This document shows, one piece after another, positions 1 to 6,967 of a stretch of DNA of 12,105 nucleotides (its first letter is position 1; each line of letters starts with the position of its first letter). The notes beneath the pieces were generated by a model. It worked only from the letters and a program-made list of their open reading frames with translations, was not told the DNA's origin and did not search any database. Source of the DNA: JALSHZ01 sp964614535 (GTDB lineage: Bacteria; Pseudomonadota; Gammaproteobacteria; UWMA-0217); assembly GCA_964614535.1 (NCBI GenBank), contig CAZTOZ010000045.1, positions 1 through 12,105 on the forward strand, read 5' to 3'. Made by a program: the position numbers and the translations under genes.

Positions 1-13
1 TTTTTTACTGGCT

Positions 14-46
14 GGACGGAGAACCGGCCTGGCCGGCTTCTTGTCC
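14..46 (-). terminator. Second GC-rich stem-loop downstream of fusA2
   Basis: GAACCGGCC (21-29) is nearly the inverse complement of GGCCGGCTTC (31-40), with one bulged base. Outer GGAC/GTCC arms (14-17, 43-46) can extend the stem. It lies in tandem with the hairpin at 51-82. The six T residues at 1-6 lie on the plus strand and so give A, not U, in the fusA2 transcript. They might instead be the tail of a plus-strand terminator lying left of the window. Confidence 0.35.
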
Positions 47-50
47 GACG

Positions 51-82
51 GTCCCACCGCTGGCTGATCGCCACGGCGGGAC
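51..82 (-). terminator. Stem-loop just downstream of fusA2
   Basis: An imperfect inverted repeat begins 9 nt after the fusA2 stop codon. GTCCC(51-55) and CCG(57-59) pair with CGG(74-76) and GGGAC(78-82), and an inner GGC(62-64)/GCC(70-72) closes a TGATC loop. No U-tract follows on the minus strand, so this is not a canonical intrinsic terminator. It may protect the mRNA 3' end or assist termination together with the next hairpin. Confidence 0.45.
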
Positions 83-91
83 GCGGCCGGA

Positions 92-2176
92 TCAGCCTTC
101 CTTCGCCCGCTCCTTTGCTTCCTTGATGACCTCGTCCGCGATGTTCTTCGGGCACGGCATGTAGTGCGAGAATTCCATCGAGAACTGGCCACGGCCGGAT
201 GTCATGGTGCGCAGGTCGCCGATGTAACCGAACATCTCGGACAGCGGAACATCGGCCTTGACGCGGATGCCGGTCGGACCGGGATCCTGCGACTTGATCA
301 TGCCACGGCGACGGTTAAGGTCACCGATGACGTCACCGATGTGATCATCGGGTGTGAAGACGTCCACTTTCATGATCGGTTCCATCAGCTGCGGACCGGC
401 CTTGGGCATCGACTGCCGGTAGGCGTTCTTGGCGGCGATCTCGAAGGCCATCGACGAGGAGTCCACCGCATGGTAGGCACCATCGACCAGCGTGATTTTC
501 ACGTCCACGGTGGGATAGCCGGCCAACACGCCCTCCTCCATGCTGCTGGCGAAGCCCTGCTCGACGGCCGGCCAGTATTCACGCGGGACATTGCCGCCAG
601 TGACGACCGACTCGAACTGAAAGCCGCTGCCCGGCTCGCCCGGCTCGATGACGTAGTCGATCTTGCCGAACTGACCCGAACCACCGGTCTGCTTCTTGTG
701 GGTGTAGCTGTCCTCGATGCGTTGAGTGATGGTTTCGCGGTAGGCCACCTGGGGCTTGCCGACTTCCACCTCGACGCCGTGGGTCCGCTTGAGGATGTCG
801 ATCTTGATGTCCAGATGGAGCTCGCCCATTCCCATCAGAATCGTCTCGCCGCTGTCCTCGTCGGTTTCGACGCGGAACGACGGGTCTTCCGCAATCATCT
901 TGCCGAGCGCGACGCCCAACTTCTCGGAAGCCCCCTTGTCCACCGGCTTGACGGCGATGGAGATGACCGGATCGGGGAAGACCATCGGCTCGAGGGTGGC
1001 CGGATTCTTCGGGTCGCAGAGCGTATGTCCGGTCTGGACGTTCTTCATCCCGAGCACGGCGACGATGTCCCCCGCCTGGGCACGATCCAGCTCTTCGCGC
1101 GAGTCGGCATGCATCTCGACGATCCGGCCGATCCGCTCGGTCTTGCCGGTGGCGGTGTTGAGCACGGTGGTGCCCTTCTCGATGATACCGGAATAGATCC
1201 GGATGAAGGTCAGCGCGCCGTAGCGGTCGTCCATGATCTTGAACGCCAGCGCCCGCAGCGGACGATCGGGATCGACGATGGCGTATTCACCGGTCTCGTT
1301 GCCTTCCAGATCGATCTCCGGCTGCGGCTTGACCTCGGTGGGATTCGGCAGGTAGTCGACGACGGCGTCGAGAATCAGCTGCACGCCTTTGTTCTTGAAC
1401 GCCGAACCACAATAGGTCGGGAAGAAGTCGAGGGCGATCGTGCCCTTGCGGATCAGGCGCTTGAGGGTATCGATGTCGGGCTCTTCACCCTCCAGATACT
1501 TCTCCATCACTTCGTCGTCCTGCTCGAGCACGGTTTCGACCAGCTCTTCACGGTACTTTTCGACGTCGTCGACCATCTCCGCGGGCACATCCTCGATCCG
1601 GTAGTTCATCGGATCGCCGCTGTCGTCCCAGATCCACGCCTTGCGGGTCAGCAGATCGACGACGCCAACGAAGTTGTCCTCGGTACCGATCGGCAACGTC
1701 ATGATCAGCGCATTGGCCCCAAGGATGTCCCGCACCTGATCGACGACGCGATAGAAATCGGCGCCAAGACGATCCAGCTTGTTGACGAAGATGATCCGCG
1801 AGACTTCCGACTCGTTGGCATAACGCCAGTTGGTCTCCGACTGCGGCTCGACCCCGCCGGAACCGCAGAAGACACCAATGCCGCCATCGAGTACCTTCAG
1901 CGAGCGATAGACCTCGATGGTGAAATCGACGTGCCCCGGCGTGTCGATGATATTGAGGCGATGGTCGTTCCACATGCAGGACGTCGCCGCCGACTGGATG
2001 GTGATGCCACGCTCGCGCTCCTGATCCATGAAATCCGTTGTTGCTTCACCGTCGTGCACCTCACCGATCTTGTGGATCTTGCCGGTCAGGCTGAGGATTC
2101 GCTCCGTGGTCGTGGTCTTACCGGCATCGACGTGAGCGAAGATGCCGATGTTTCGGTAGTGGGTTAAATCTGTCAT
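92..2176 (-). CDS. fusA: Elongation factor G, second-paralogue (FusA2/FusB) type
   Basis: A translational GTPase of 694 aa, the usual EF-G length, which in this family drives ribosome translocation and/or recycling in the cytoplasm. The G1 motif AHVDAGKT is at residues 14-21, RGIT at 56-59, DTPGH at 78-82, NKLD at 132-135 and GSAFK at 257-261. Domains II-V follow without a break, including the conserved MGELHLDIK and the C-terminal MFGYIGDLRTMTSGRG. The wording of the G domain (IGIFAHVDAGK, VFCGSGGVEPQSETNWRYANE) matches, from memory, the second EF-G of Pseudomonas and Vibrio rather than the str-operon copy (CAVGGVQPQSE). Consistently, no rpsL, rpsG or tuf gene flanks it: a 334-bp leader lies upstream and hairpins lie downstream. 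The start at 2176 matches family N-termini, although the ribosome binding site is weak. EF-G identity is near certain; the paralogue class is likely. Confidence 0.95.
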   Translation of the reverse strand: MTDLTHYRNIGIFAHVDAGKTTTTERILSLTGKIHKIGEVHDGEATTDFMDQERERGITIQSAATSCMWNDHRLNIIDTPGHVDFTIEVYRSLKVLDGGIGVFCGSGGVEPQSETNWRYANESEVSRIIFVNKLDRLGADFYRVVDQVRDILGANALIMTLPIGTEDNFVGVVDLLTRKAWIWDDSGDPMNYRIEDVPAEMVDDVEKYREELVETVLEQDDEVMEKYLEGEEPDIDTLKRLIRKGTIALDFFPTYCGSAFKNKGVQLILDAVVDYLPNPTEVKPQPEIDLEGNETGEYAIVDPDRPLRALAFKIMDDRYGALTFIRIYSGIIEKGTTVLNTATGKTERIGRIVEMHADSREELDRAQAGDIVAVLGMKNVQTGHTLCDPKNPATLEPMVFPDPVISIAVKPVDKGASEKLGVALGKMIAEDPSFRVETDEDSGETILMGMGELHLDIKIDILKRTHGVEVEVGKPQVAYRETITQRIEDSYTHKKQTGGSGQFGKIDYVIEPGEPGSGFQFESVVTGGNVPREYWPAVEQGFASSMEEGVLAGYPTVDVKITLVDGAYHAVDSSSMAFEIAAKNAYRQSMPKAGPQLMEPIMKVDVFTPDDHIGDVIGDLNRRRGMIKSQDPGPTGIRVKADVPLSEMFGYIGDLRTMTSGRGQFSMEFSHYMPCPKNIADEVIKEAKERAKEG

Positions 2177-2510
2177 GTCTGCACTCTAGTTAAGCAATGA
2201 AAAAACCGTCGTCCGCCCAGCTGCGGCATCCCTGATCCGGGCCTCCCCCCGCCCGCGGCAGAGGGGAAACCCCGAATCTCTGACTGTTTCGGATAGCGCA
2301 AAGCGCTGGCCCCGCTTTCGCGGCGCCGGAATTTCTCCAGTCAAAACAGCGAGATATCGCAGGCCCGACCCGCCGGAACACGGTATCGGGGGGCACCACG
2401 GCACCGCGCCAGCCGGGGCCTGCGCTAAAAAACGCGACATGATACCCAAAAACGCGGCGGATTTGTTGAAAAACTTGCGTTGTAACCGAAGTTTTTCATC
2501 GCGGCCGGAT
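2177..2510 (-). promoter_or_regulatory. 334-bp gene-free leader of fusA2, hairpin-rich
   Basis: No credible gene is seen here; the short reading frames have no recognisable domains or convincing start signals. Small hairpins include GGGGAAACCCC (2263-2273), AGCGC-AAA-GCGCT (2295-2307), a stem at 2308-2327 with one C-C mismatch and a TTTC loop, and GCGA-GATA-TCGC (2349-2360). A possible minus-strand -10 box TATCAT lies at 2444-2439, with a poor -35 (TCAACA, 19-nt spacer). The A-rich word AAAAACGCG occurs at 2428-2436 and 2448-2456. If the promoter is right, the 5' UTR would be about 250 nt, which is long for a translation factor. Confidence 0.4.
2468..2497 (-). terminator. 9-bp perfect inverted repeat after rlmG
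   Basis: GAAAAACTT (2468-2476) and AAGTTTTTC (2489-2497) are perfect inverse complements around a 12-nt loop, beginning 13 nt beyond the rlmG stop codon. Each right arm is T-rich on its own strand. The stem is AT-rich rather than GC-rich, so termination would be weak. It could also be a protein-binding site in the fusA2 promoter region. Confidence 0.5.
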
Positions 2511-3644
2511 TCAACCCTTGCGGGCGCGGCAGATCACGAACTTGGGATTGCTGGCGACGATTTCACTGCCACCAAACAACCGGCGAAGATCCCGGTGGTA
2601 GCCGAGATGACGATTGCCGATGATCCGCAGCTCTCCGCCGGGGCGCAACACCCGGCGGGCATCACGAAACATCCGTCGGGCGACGGCCGTGGTGACGGCC
2701 TGCTGCTGGTGGAACGGCGGATTGACCAGCACCAGATCGGCCGAGCACGTCGGCTGGGCGCCCAGACAGTCATCGGCGACGAAACGCGCCCCGGCCTCAC
2801 CGTAATGGGCCCGCCAATTGGCCTGCGCCGAGGCCAGGGCCATGAACGACTCATCGCTGAACAGCAGCCGTGCCGACGGGTTGAGGCGTTTTGCCACCAA
2901 CCCGACGATGCCGTTGCCACAGCCCAGATCGACGACGTCCGCGCCAGCATCGACCCGTGGGAGGTGGTGGAGAAAGAAGCGGGTACCGATATCGAGGCGG
3001 TCACGGGAGAATACCGCGGCGTGATGAACGACCGTCAGCCCAGGCTCATCCAGATGGACCCGCTTCGGCCAGGGCGACGGCCCTGGGTGCAGCCCAACAT
3101 CGAGACGCGGCAGGATCAGCCGGGCCTTCCTCCACGCCAGCGAGGTGGGGGACGGGCCGATGATCCGCTCGAACAGCGCCAGCGTCGAGCGGTGAACATG
3201 GCGCGCCATTCCGGCTGCCAGCAGCATCGCTCCTGCCGCCAGCAGCGGACGAAGACGATGCAGCTGATCCTCCAGCAAGGCGTGGGAACGTGGCAACTTC
3301 AGCAAGATCCACGTGAAGGGGCCGGCTGGATCGGCAACGCTTTGGCACAGCGCCACGCGCCGGGGCTCGAATCCATTGCGGGTCAGGTTCTCCCCGATGC
3401 CACGGTGCGCAAGGAGGGAGTCACTCCAGGCAGTGACGCGATGAGCGGCCGACAGCGCCACCGCCAGCGCGCCGAAACCGTCGTTGACCACCAGCACCCG
3501 GTCGCCGGCGGCCAGCAGCCCCTCGGCATCGAGATGGCGTAACAGATACTCGTCGGCAGCATCCCAGGCACGCAACGGGTCGCGTCTGACCCACGGATAA
3601 CGTCCCAGGCGAAACCGCCCCTGGGGTACCTGCATTGTCTCCAT
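2511..3644 (-). CDS. rlmG: 23S rRNA (guanine-1835-N2)-methyltransferase RlmG
   Basis: A SAM-dependent methyltransferase of 377 aa (E. coli RlmG is 378 aa) that makes m2G1835 in 23S rRNA. The N-terminal half (about 1-210) is the degenerate methyltransferase-like domain typical of RlmG/RsmC, with AWDAADEYLL (26-35) and LVVNDGFGAL (51-60), close to the E. coli wording. The catalytic C-terminal half has the SAM loop VVDLGCGNGIVG (237-248) and the N2-guanine signature NPPFHQQ (308-314). The ATG at 3644 has GGAG seven bases upstream, whereas the second Met (codon 4) would have only a 3-nt spacer, so 3644 is preferred. It lies 75 bp behind the PH-domain membrane protein on the same strand and may be cotranscribed. 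RsmC is the main alternative, but the QQ of NPPFHQQ and the N-terminal wording favour RlmG. Confidence 0.93.
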   Translation of the reverse strand: METMQVPQGRFRLGRYPWVRRDPLRAWDAADEYLLRHLDAEGLLAAGDRVLVVNDGFGALAVALSAAHRVTAWSDSLLAHRGIGENLTRNGFEPRRVALCQSVADPAGPFTWILLKLPRSHALLEDQLHRLRPLLAAGAMLLAAGMARHVHRSTLALFERIIGPSPTSLAWRKARLILPRLDVGLHPGPSPWPKRVHLDEPGLTVVHHAAVFSRDRLDIGTRFFLHHLPRVDAGADVVDLGCGNGIVGLVAKRLNPSARLLFSDESFMALASAQANWRAHYGEAGARFVADDCLGAQPTCSADLVLVNPPFHQQQAVTTAVARRMFRDARRVLRPGGELRIIGNRHLGYHRDLRRLFGGSEIVASNPKFVICRARKG

Positions 3645-3719
3645 CGAACCGCTCCACCGACCGTGAGCGGCGAGTCTACTGTTACTGGCGATCCGAGGCG
3701 AGCCGGGGCACCCCCCGAC

Positions 3720-4283
3720 TCAGTATGCCCCCCGGCCGATCGCGACAAACCCAGGTATCGCCTCGGCCAGCCGGCTGCGATCGACACGCTCGAACAGCAG
3801 CAACTGCAACATCGACAAGCCCGACAGCGACGGATTCACCCATAGCCGCCGCCCGTCATCGGCGGTTATGACGACCATCTTCAACCAGCGGTTCCACGCC
3901 ACCCGGTGAATCGCCGGCCATGGGATGTCGACCCGGCCCCAGACGCTGGTGGCATGGATCCCCTCGTCATCGAGGACGATCCGCCGTGACCAGGCCTCGG
4001 CGGCGAGTGCCCCGGCCCCCAGGGCGAGCACCGGCAGCACCGGCATCAGCCATGTCGCCATCGCGGCATCGATGGCCGGACTCTCCAGCAGCACCAACAG
4101 CAGCACGATGACCCCCGCCGGCAGTACGACGGCGGCCAGCCGGATCGAGCCGCAGTAGTGCATGACGACCCGGCCACGCCCCGCATCAGGAAAGTCCCGC
4201 GCGGCACGCGCGGCCCGAAACAGAAACCAGGCAATGAGCTGGGCCGTGAGAATCGCTGCCAGCAGCAGTAACAGTGTCGCCAT
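3720..4283 (-). CDS. Small membrane protein with PH-like domain, function unknown
   Basis: A 187-aa inner-membrane protein. Predicted membrane segments are at about residues 2-22, 48-67 and 77-97. They are followed by a soluble region (about 101-175) with the pattern of bacterial PH-like domains: RIVLDDEGIHATSVWGRVDI, then PWPAIHRV, then WLKMVVITADDGRRLWVNP. In such proteins the first strand-turn (xLxDxGIxxxxxxGxxxIPWxxI) is the recognisable part; no catalytic residues are evident. The ATG at 4283 has GGGGAG seven bases upstream. It sits between the SDR gene (73 bp upstream) and rlmG (75 bp downstream), all on the minus strand, suggesting one transcript. The function cannot be inferred from this context. 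Assignment to the bacterial PH superfamily is by eye and needs a profile search. Confidence 0.75.
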   Translation of the reverse strand: MATLLLLLAAILTAQLIAWFLFRAARAARDFPDAGRGRVVMHYCGSIRLAAVVLPAGVIVLLLVLLESPAIDAAMATWLMPVLPVLALGAGALAAEAWSRRIVLDDEGIHATSVWGRVDIPWPAIHRVAWNRWLKMVVITADDGRRLWVNPSLSGLSMLQLLLFERVDRSRLAEAIPGFVAIGRGAY

Positions 4284-4356
4284 CGTGGTACTCCCCGGAG
4301 ACGCCCCCAGCGGGCGCTTTCTCCGTCAGACAACGATGGCCGGGAAAAGTGCGGAA

Positions 4357-5232
4357 TCAGAGCGAGGCGGCCAGACCAGCCTCCAGCGTCGGATAACGCA
4401 GCTCGACGCCGGGCAGCGACAACATGCGGCGATTGTCGAGACGGCGCGATTCCCGCAGGTAGGAGAGCATGCCCGCCGACAACTGTCGCGCGGCCGCCTC
4501 CAGCGGGATCACCGGCGGACGTGGCAAGCCAGCGGCATCGGCCACACGGTTGAAGTAGTCCGTCATATTGCCCGGATGGCCGTCGCTGACATTGTAGATC
4601 GCCCCGGCCGGTGCGTGCCGCATCGCCGCCGCGCAGACCGTCACCAGATCATCGACGTGAATGCGGTTGGTCCATGGGGCATCGGCCTCGGCCACCATCG
4701 GCACCCTCTTTTCCAGCCGTGCCAACGGCAGCCGCCCCGGCCCGTAGATGCCCGCGACCCGCAGAATCACCGTTGCCACACCCCGCTCCGCCGCCCAGCG
4801 CCCCAACACCCGCTCCGCATCGAGGCGGCGCCACGCCCGGTCTGCCACCGGTGCCGGCTCACGCGCCTCATCGACCCACTCGCCCCGGCAATCCCCATAG
4901 ACCCCGCTGGTACTGATCAGCAAGATCCGTCGGGGAAGCGTGTCGGCCTTGTCGAGCAGGCGAAGAAAGCGTGCCAGCCGTCCGTCCCGCCGGCCGGTCG
5001 GCGGCGGTGGAACGAAATAGTAGAGTTGCTCGACGGTCGGCAACGCAACCGAAGGCGTGCCGACGTCCAGATCGGCGTGCATCACCCCATCGATACCGGG
5101 GCATGTCTGCAACCGCACCGCCGAGGCCTCGCTCGATACCAACGCATGGCACGAAGCCCCCCCTTCCTGCCGCAGCCTTTGCGCCAGACGCTGTCCGGTA
5201 TAGCCACAACCGGCGATCAATACCGACGTCAT
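4357..5232 (-). CDS. Atypical extended SDR (NAD-dependent epimerase-like, YeeZ-type)
   Basis: A 291-aa Rossmann-fold protein. The dinucleotide loop is GCGYTGQRL (8-16), the SDR Ser/Tyr region is STSGVYGD (107-114), a substrate-domain strand is RVAGIYGPGR (158-167), then NRIHVDDL (189-196) and a C-terminal RRLDNRRM (263-270) with YPTLEAGL (280-287). This layout matches E. coli YeeZ and related atypical SDRs. The classical YxxxK dyad is missing: the expected region, around residues 128-146, has no Tyr. Nucleotide binding is therefore likely but epimerase activity is doubtful. The ATG at 5232 has a strong GGAGG five bases upstream. It is the first gene of the leftward block and diverges from the diheme lipoprotein gene. 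The substrate is unknown. Confidence 0.85.
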   Translation of the reverse strand: MTSVLIAGCGYTGQRLAQRLRQEGGASCHALVSSEASAVRLQTCPGIDGVMHADLDVGTPSVALPTVEQLYYFVPPPPTGRRDGRLARFLRLLDKADTLPRRILLISTSGVYGDCRGEWVDEAREPAPVADRAWRRLDAERVLGRWAAERGVATVILRVAGIYGPGRLPLARLEKRVPMVAEADAPWTNRIHVDDLVTVCAAAMRHAPAGAIYNVSDGHPGNMTDYFNRVADAAGLPRPPVIPLEAAARQLSAGMLSYLRESRRLDNRRMLSLPGVELRYPTLEAGLAASL

Positions 5233-5357
5233 ACGAACCTCCAGCCTTCGAACAAACGGAACCAGTCGGCATTTTCGCAGCCTACAGCGCTGGTTGCCGA
5301 ACTCACCCTCGCCCTGGCCGTCATAGCATTCATTCAGACAACGCGGAATCCACCATC
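5233..5357. promoter_or_regulatory. Divergent promoter region between SDR and diheme lipoprotein genes
   Basis: This 125-bp gap must hold promoters for both directions. No consensus -35/-10 pair stands out. Two interleaved inverted repeats are present: AACCAG(5260-5265)/CTGGTT(5290-5295) and TCGGCA(5266-5271)/TGCCGA(5295-5300). They could be operator half-sites or chance in GC-rich DNA. Confidence 0.4.
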
Positions 5358-6944
5358 ATGGGCCCGACAAGCATAGGTCAAACCACCGTCGTTGCACTGG
5401 TCGTCATGCTCACCATCACCGCCTGCGGGGGCGGGGGCTCTGGCACCACCGCGACCACCGAGCCGACGCCGGCCGCGGCGACGGCACCGGCAGCGCCACC
5501 GCCGATCCCGGTTTCGCAGCGCCAGCCGCTGCCACCGACGACCGAGTTACGGTCAATCGTGGACGGCCTTGGACTCACCGGCGACCCAGCCGCCGGCCGC
5601 AACCTGCCGACGATCGACGATCCGGTCGCCCAACTGGGCAGGCAGCTCTTCTTCACCAAGGCGTTGGGCGGCGAGATGGACACCGCCTGCGCCAGTTGCC
5701 ACCACCCCATGCTCGGCGGCGGCGACGGCCTTTCCCTGCCGGTGGGGGTCGGCGCCATCGACCCCGACCTGCTCGGCCCAGGGCGCAAGCCCGCGCCCGG
5801 CTCCCCCCGTTACGACGGTGGCCCGGTCGTACCACGCAACGCCCCCACGACCTTCAACGCCGCCCTCTGGGATCGCGTGATGTTCCACGACGGGCGGGTG
5901 GAGGCGATCGATCCAGTGGCCCGCGGCAACGGCGCCGGCGCGCGCGCGATCACCACCCCCGATGCCATCTACCCGCTGAACGATCCCGATGCCGGCCCCA
6001 ACCTGGTGACCGCGCAGGCCCGTTTCCCGATCACCTCCGCCGAGGAGATGCTGGGCCTCACCGTCGGCAGCGGGCTCAATACCCACGGTATCCGGCGCCT
6101 GCTCTGCGCCCGCCTCGGCAACTTCGGCAGCGGCCGGGGAAAACTGCCCGACGGCCGTTGGGAAGCGGCATTTCGCGAGGCCTTCCATCTGCCGGACGAA
6201 CCGGTGACGACGCTGATCACCTCCGAGCGCATCGTCTTTGCCCTTGGAGAATACCAGCGCAGTCAGGTCTTCACCGAGACGCCATGGAAAGCCTGGGTGC
6301 TGGGCAACGACGACGCCATCTCCGAACCGGCCAAACGCGGCGCGCTGCTGTTCTTCCTGCCGCCGGCGCGTGGCGGGGCCGGCTGCGCTCGCTGCCACAG
6401 CGGCGACAACTTCACCGACGAGGCGTTTCATGTGCTGGCGACACCACAGATCGGGCACGGCAAGGGCGACGGTCCCAACGGCACCAACGACTTCGGCCGC
6501 TTTCACGTCACCGGCAACGACGATGACCGGTTCGCCTTCCGCACACCGTCGCTATTGAACGTGACGGTCACCGGGCCCTGGTCCCATGCCGGCGCCTACA
6601 CCACGCTGCGGGCGATGATCCGCCATCACCTCGACCCGGAAGAGGCGGTGGCGAGCTACAACTACCGTCAAATCGACCCCGCCATCCGCAGCGACCAAAT
6701 GGCGGTCAACACCGCCGCGGCACTGGCGGCGTTGAAACGGTTACAGCAGCGCGGTCGGTCGAAACTGACACGGCTCGAGCTGACGGACGAGGAGGTGAGC
6801 GACCTGGAGGCCTTTCTGGCCACGCTGACCGATCCCTGCGTGACCTCACGGACATGCCTGGCGCCGTGGCTGCCGGCCCCCGACGATCCCGACCCCGACG
6901 GGCTTCGGCTGAAGGCACACGATCGCGACGGCAGGCCGCTGTAG
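5358..6944 (+). CDS. Diheme cytochrome c peroxidase/MauG-family lipoprotein
   Basis: A 528-aa exported diheme c-type protein. It starts with a lipoprotein signal (hydrophobic residues about 9-20, lipobox ITAC, lipidated Cys23), then a Gly-rich and Pro/Ala/Thr-rich linker (24-60). The first heme site is CASCH (111-115) and the second CARCH (343-347). MauG/CCP landmarks are LGRQLFF (93-99), MFHDGRVEAI (175-184) and FRTPSLLNVTVTGPWSHAG (394-412). Family members reduce peroxide or carry out oxidations using two hemes in the periplasm; the substrate here is unknown. The C-terminus adds a Cys pair (C494, C500) and a short acidic tail. The ATG at 5358 is chosen because the lipobox follows it directly. 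The open frame extends upstream to 4971 but there overlaps the SDR gene. The ribosome binding site is weak (GGAA). Because it lacks any mau neighbours, I do not call it mauG. Confidence 0.92.
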   Translation: MGPTSIGQTTVVALVVMLTITACGGGGSGTTATTEPTPAAATAPAAPPPIPVSQRQPLPPTTELRSIVDGLGLTGDPAAGRNLPTIDDPVAQLGRQLFFTKALGGEMDTACASCHHPMLGGGDGLSLPVGVGAIDPDLLGPGRKPAPGSPRYDGGPVVPRNAPTTFNAALWDRVMFHDGRVEAIDPVARGNGAGARAITTPDAIYPLNDPDAGPNLVTAQARFPITSAEEMLGLTVGSGLNTHGIRRLLCARLGNFGSGRGKLPDGRWEAAFREAFHLPDEPVTTLITSERIVFALGEYQRSQVFTETPWKAWVLGNDDAISEPAKRGALLFFLPPARGGAGCARCHSGDNFTDEAFHVLATPQIGHGKGDGPNGTNDFGRFHVTGNDDDRFAFRTPSLLNVTVTGPWSHAGAYTTLRAMIRHHLDPEEAVASYNYRQIDPAIRSDQMAVNTAAALAALKRLQQRGRSKLTRLELTDEEVSDLEAFLATLTDPCVTSRTCLAPWLPAPDDPDPDGLRLKAHDRDGRPL

Positions 6945-6945
6945 C

Positions 6946-6967
6946 CACTGCCTCAGCGCAGTGAGGC
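6946..6967. repeat. Two overlapping, mutually exclusive hairpins at convergent stop codons
   Basis: CACTGC (6946-6951) pairs with GCAGTG (6958-6963), and GCCTCA (6950-6955) pairs with TGAGGC (6962-6967). Both are perfect 6-bp stems with 6-nt loops, and the arms overlap so only one can form at a time. The element lies at the two convergent stop codons (6942-6944 plus, 6955-6953 minus). It may act as a weak bidirectional terminator, though no U-tract is present. Confidence 0.4.

Noticed and set aside
164..2167. 667-codon plus-strand open frame antisense to fusA2
   Set aside because: The opposite strand is unmistakably EF-G with all motifs. Long antisense frames are expected from GC-rich codon bias, and the translation shows no domain.
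2186..2449. Small minus-strand ORFs in the fusA2 leader
   Set aside because: No ribosome site of quality, no domain, and a composition like random GC-rich sequence.
2439..3542. 367-codon plus-strand frame over rlmG
   Set aside because: Shadow of rlmG, with an Arg/Gln-rich composition and no recognisable motifs.
4971..5357. N-terminal extension of the diheme lipoprotein frame
   Set aside because: It runs antisense through the SDR gene and would bury the lipoprotein signal; the start at 5358 places the lipobox correctly.
4162..5376. 404-codon plus-strand frame over the SDR gene
   Set aside because: Mirror of the SDR coding strand, rich in Arg, Pro and His, with no domain.
5553..6506. 317-codon minus-strand frame inside the diheme gene
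   Set aside because: Antisense shadow; the plus strand has two CxxCH sites and family motifs.
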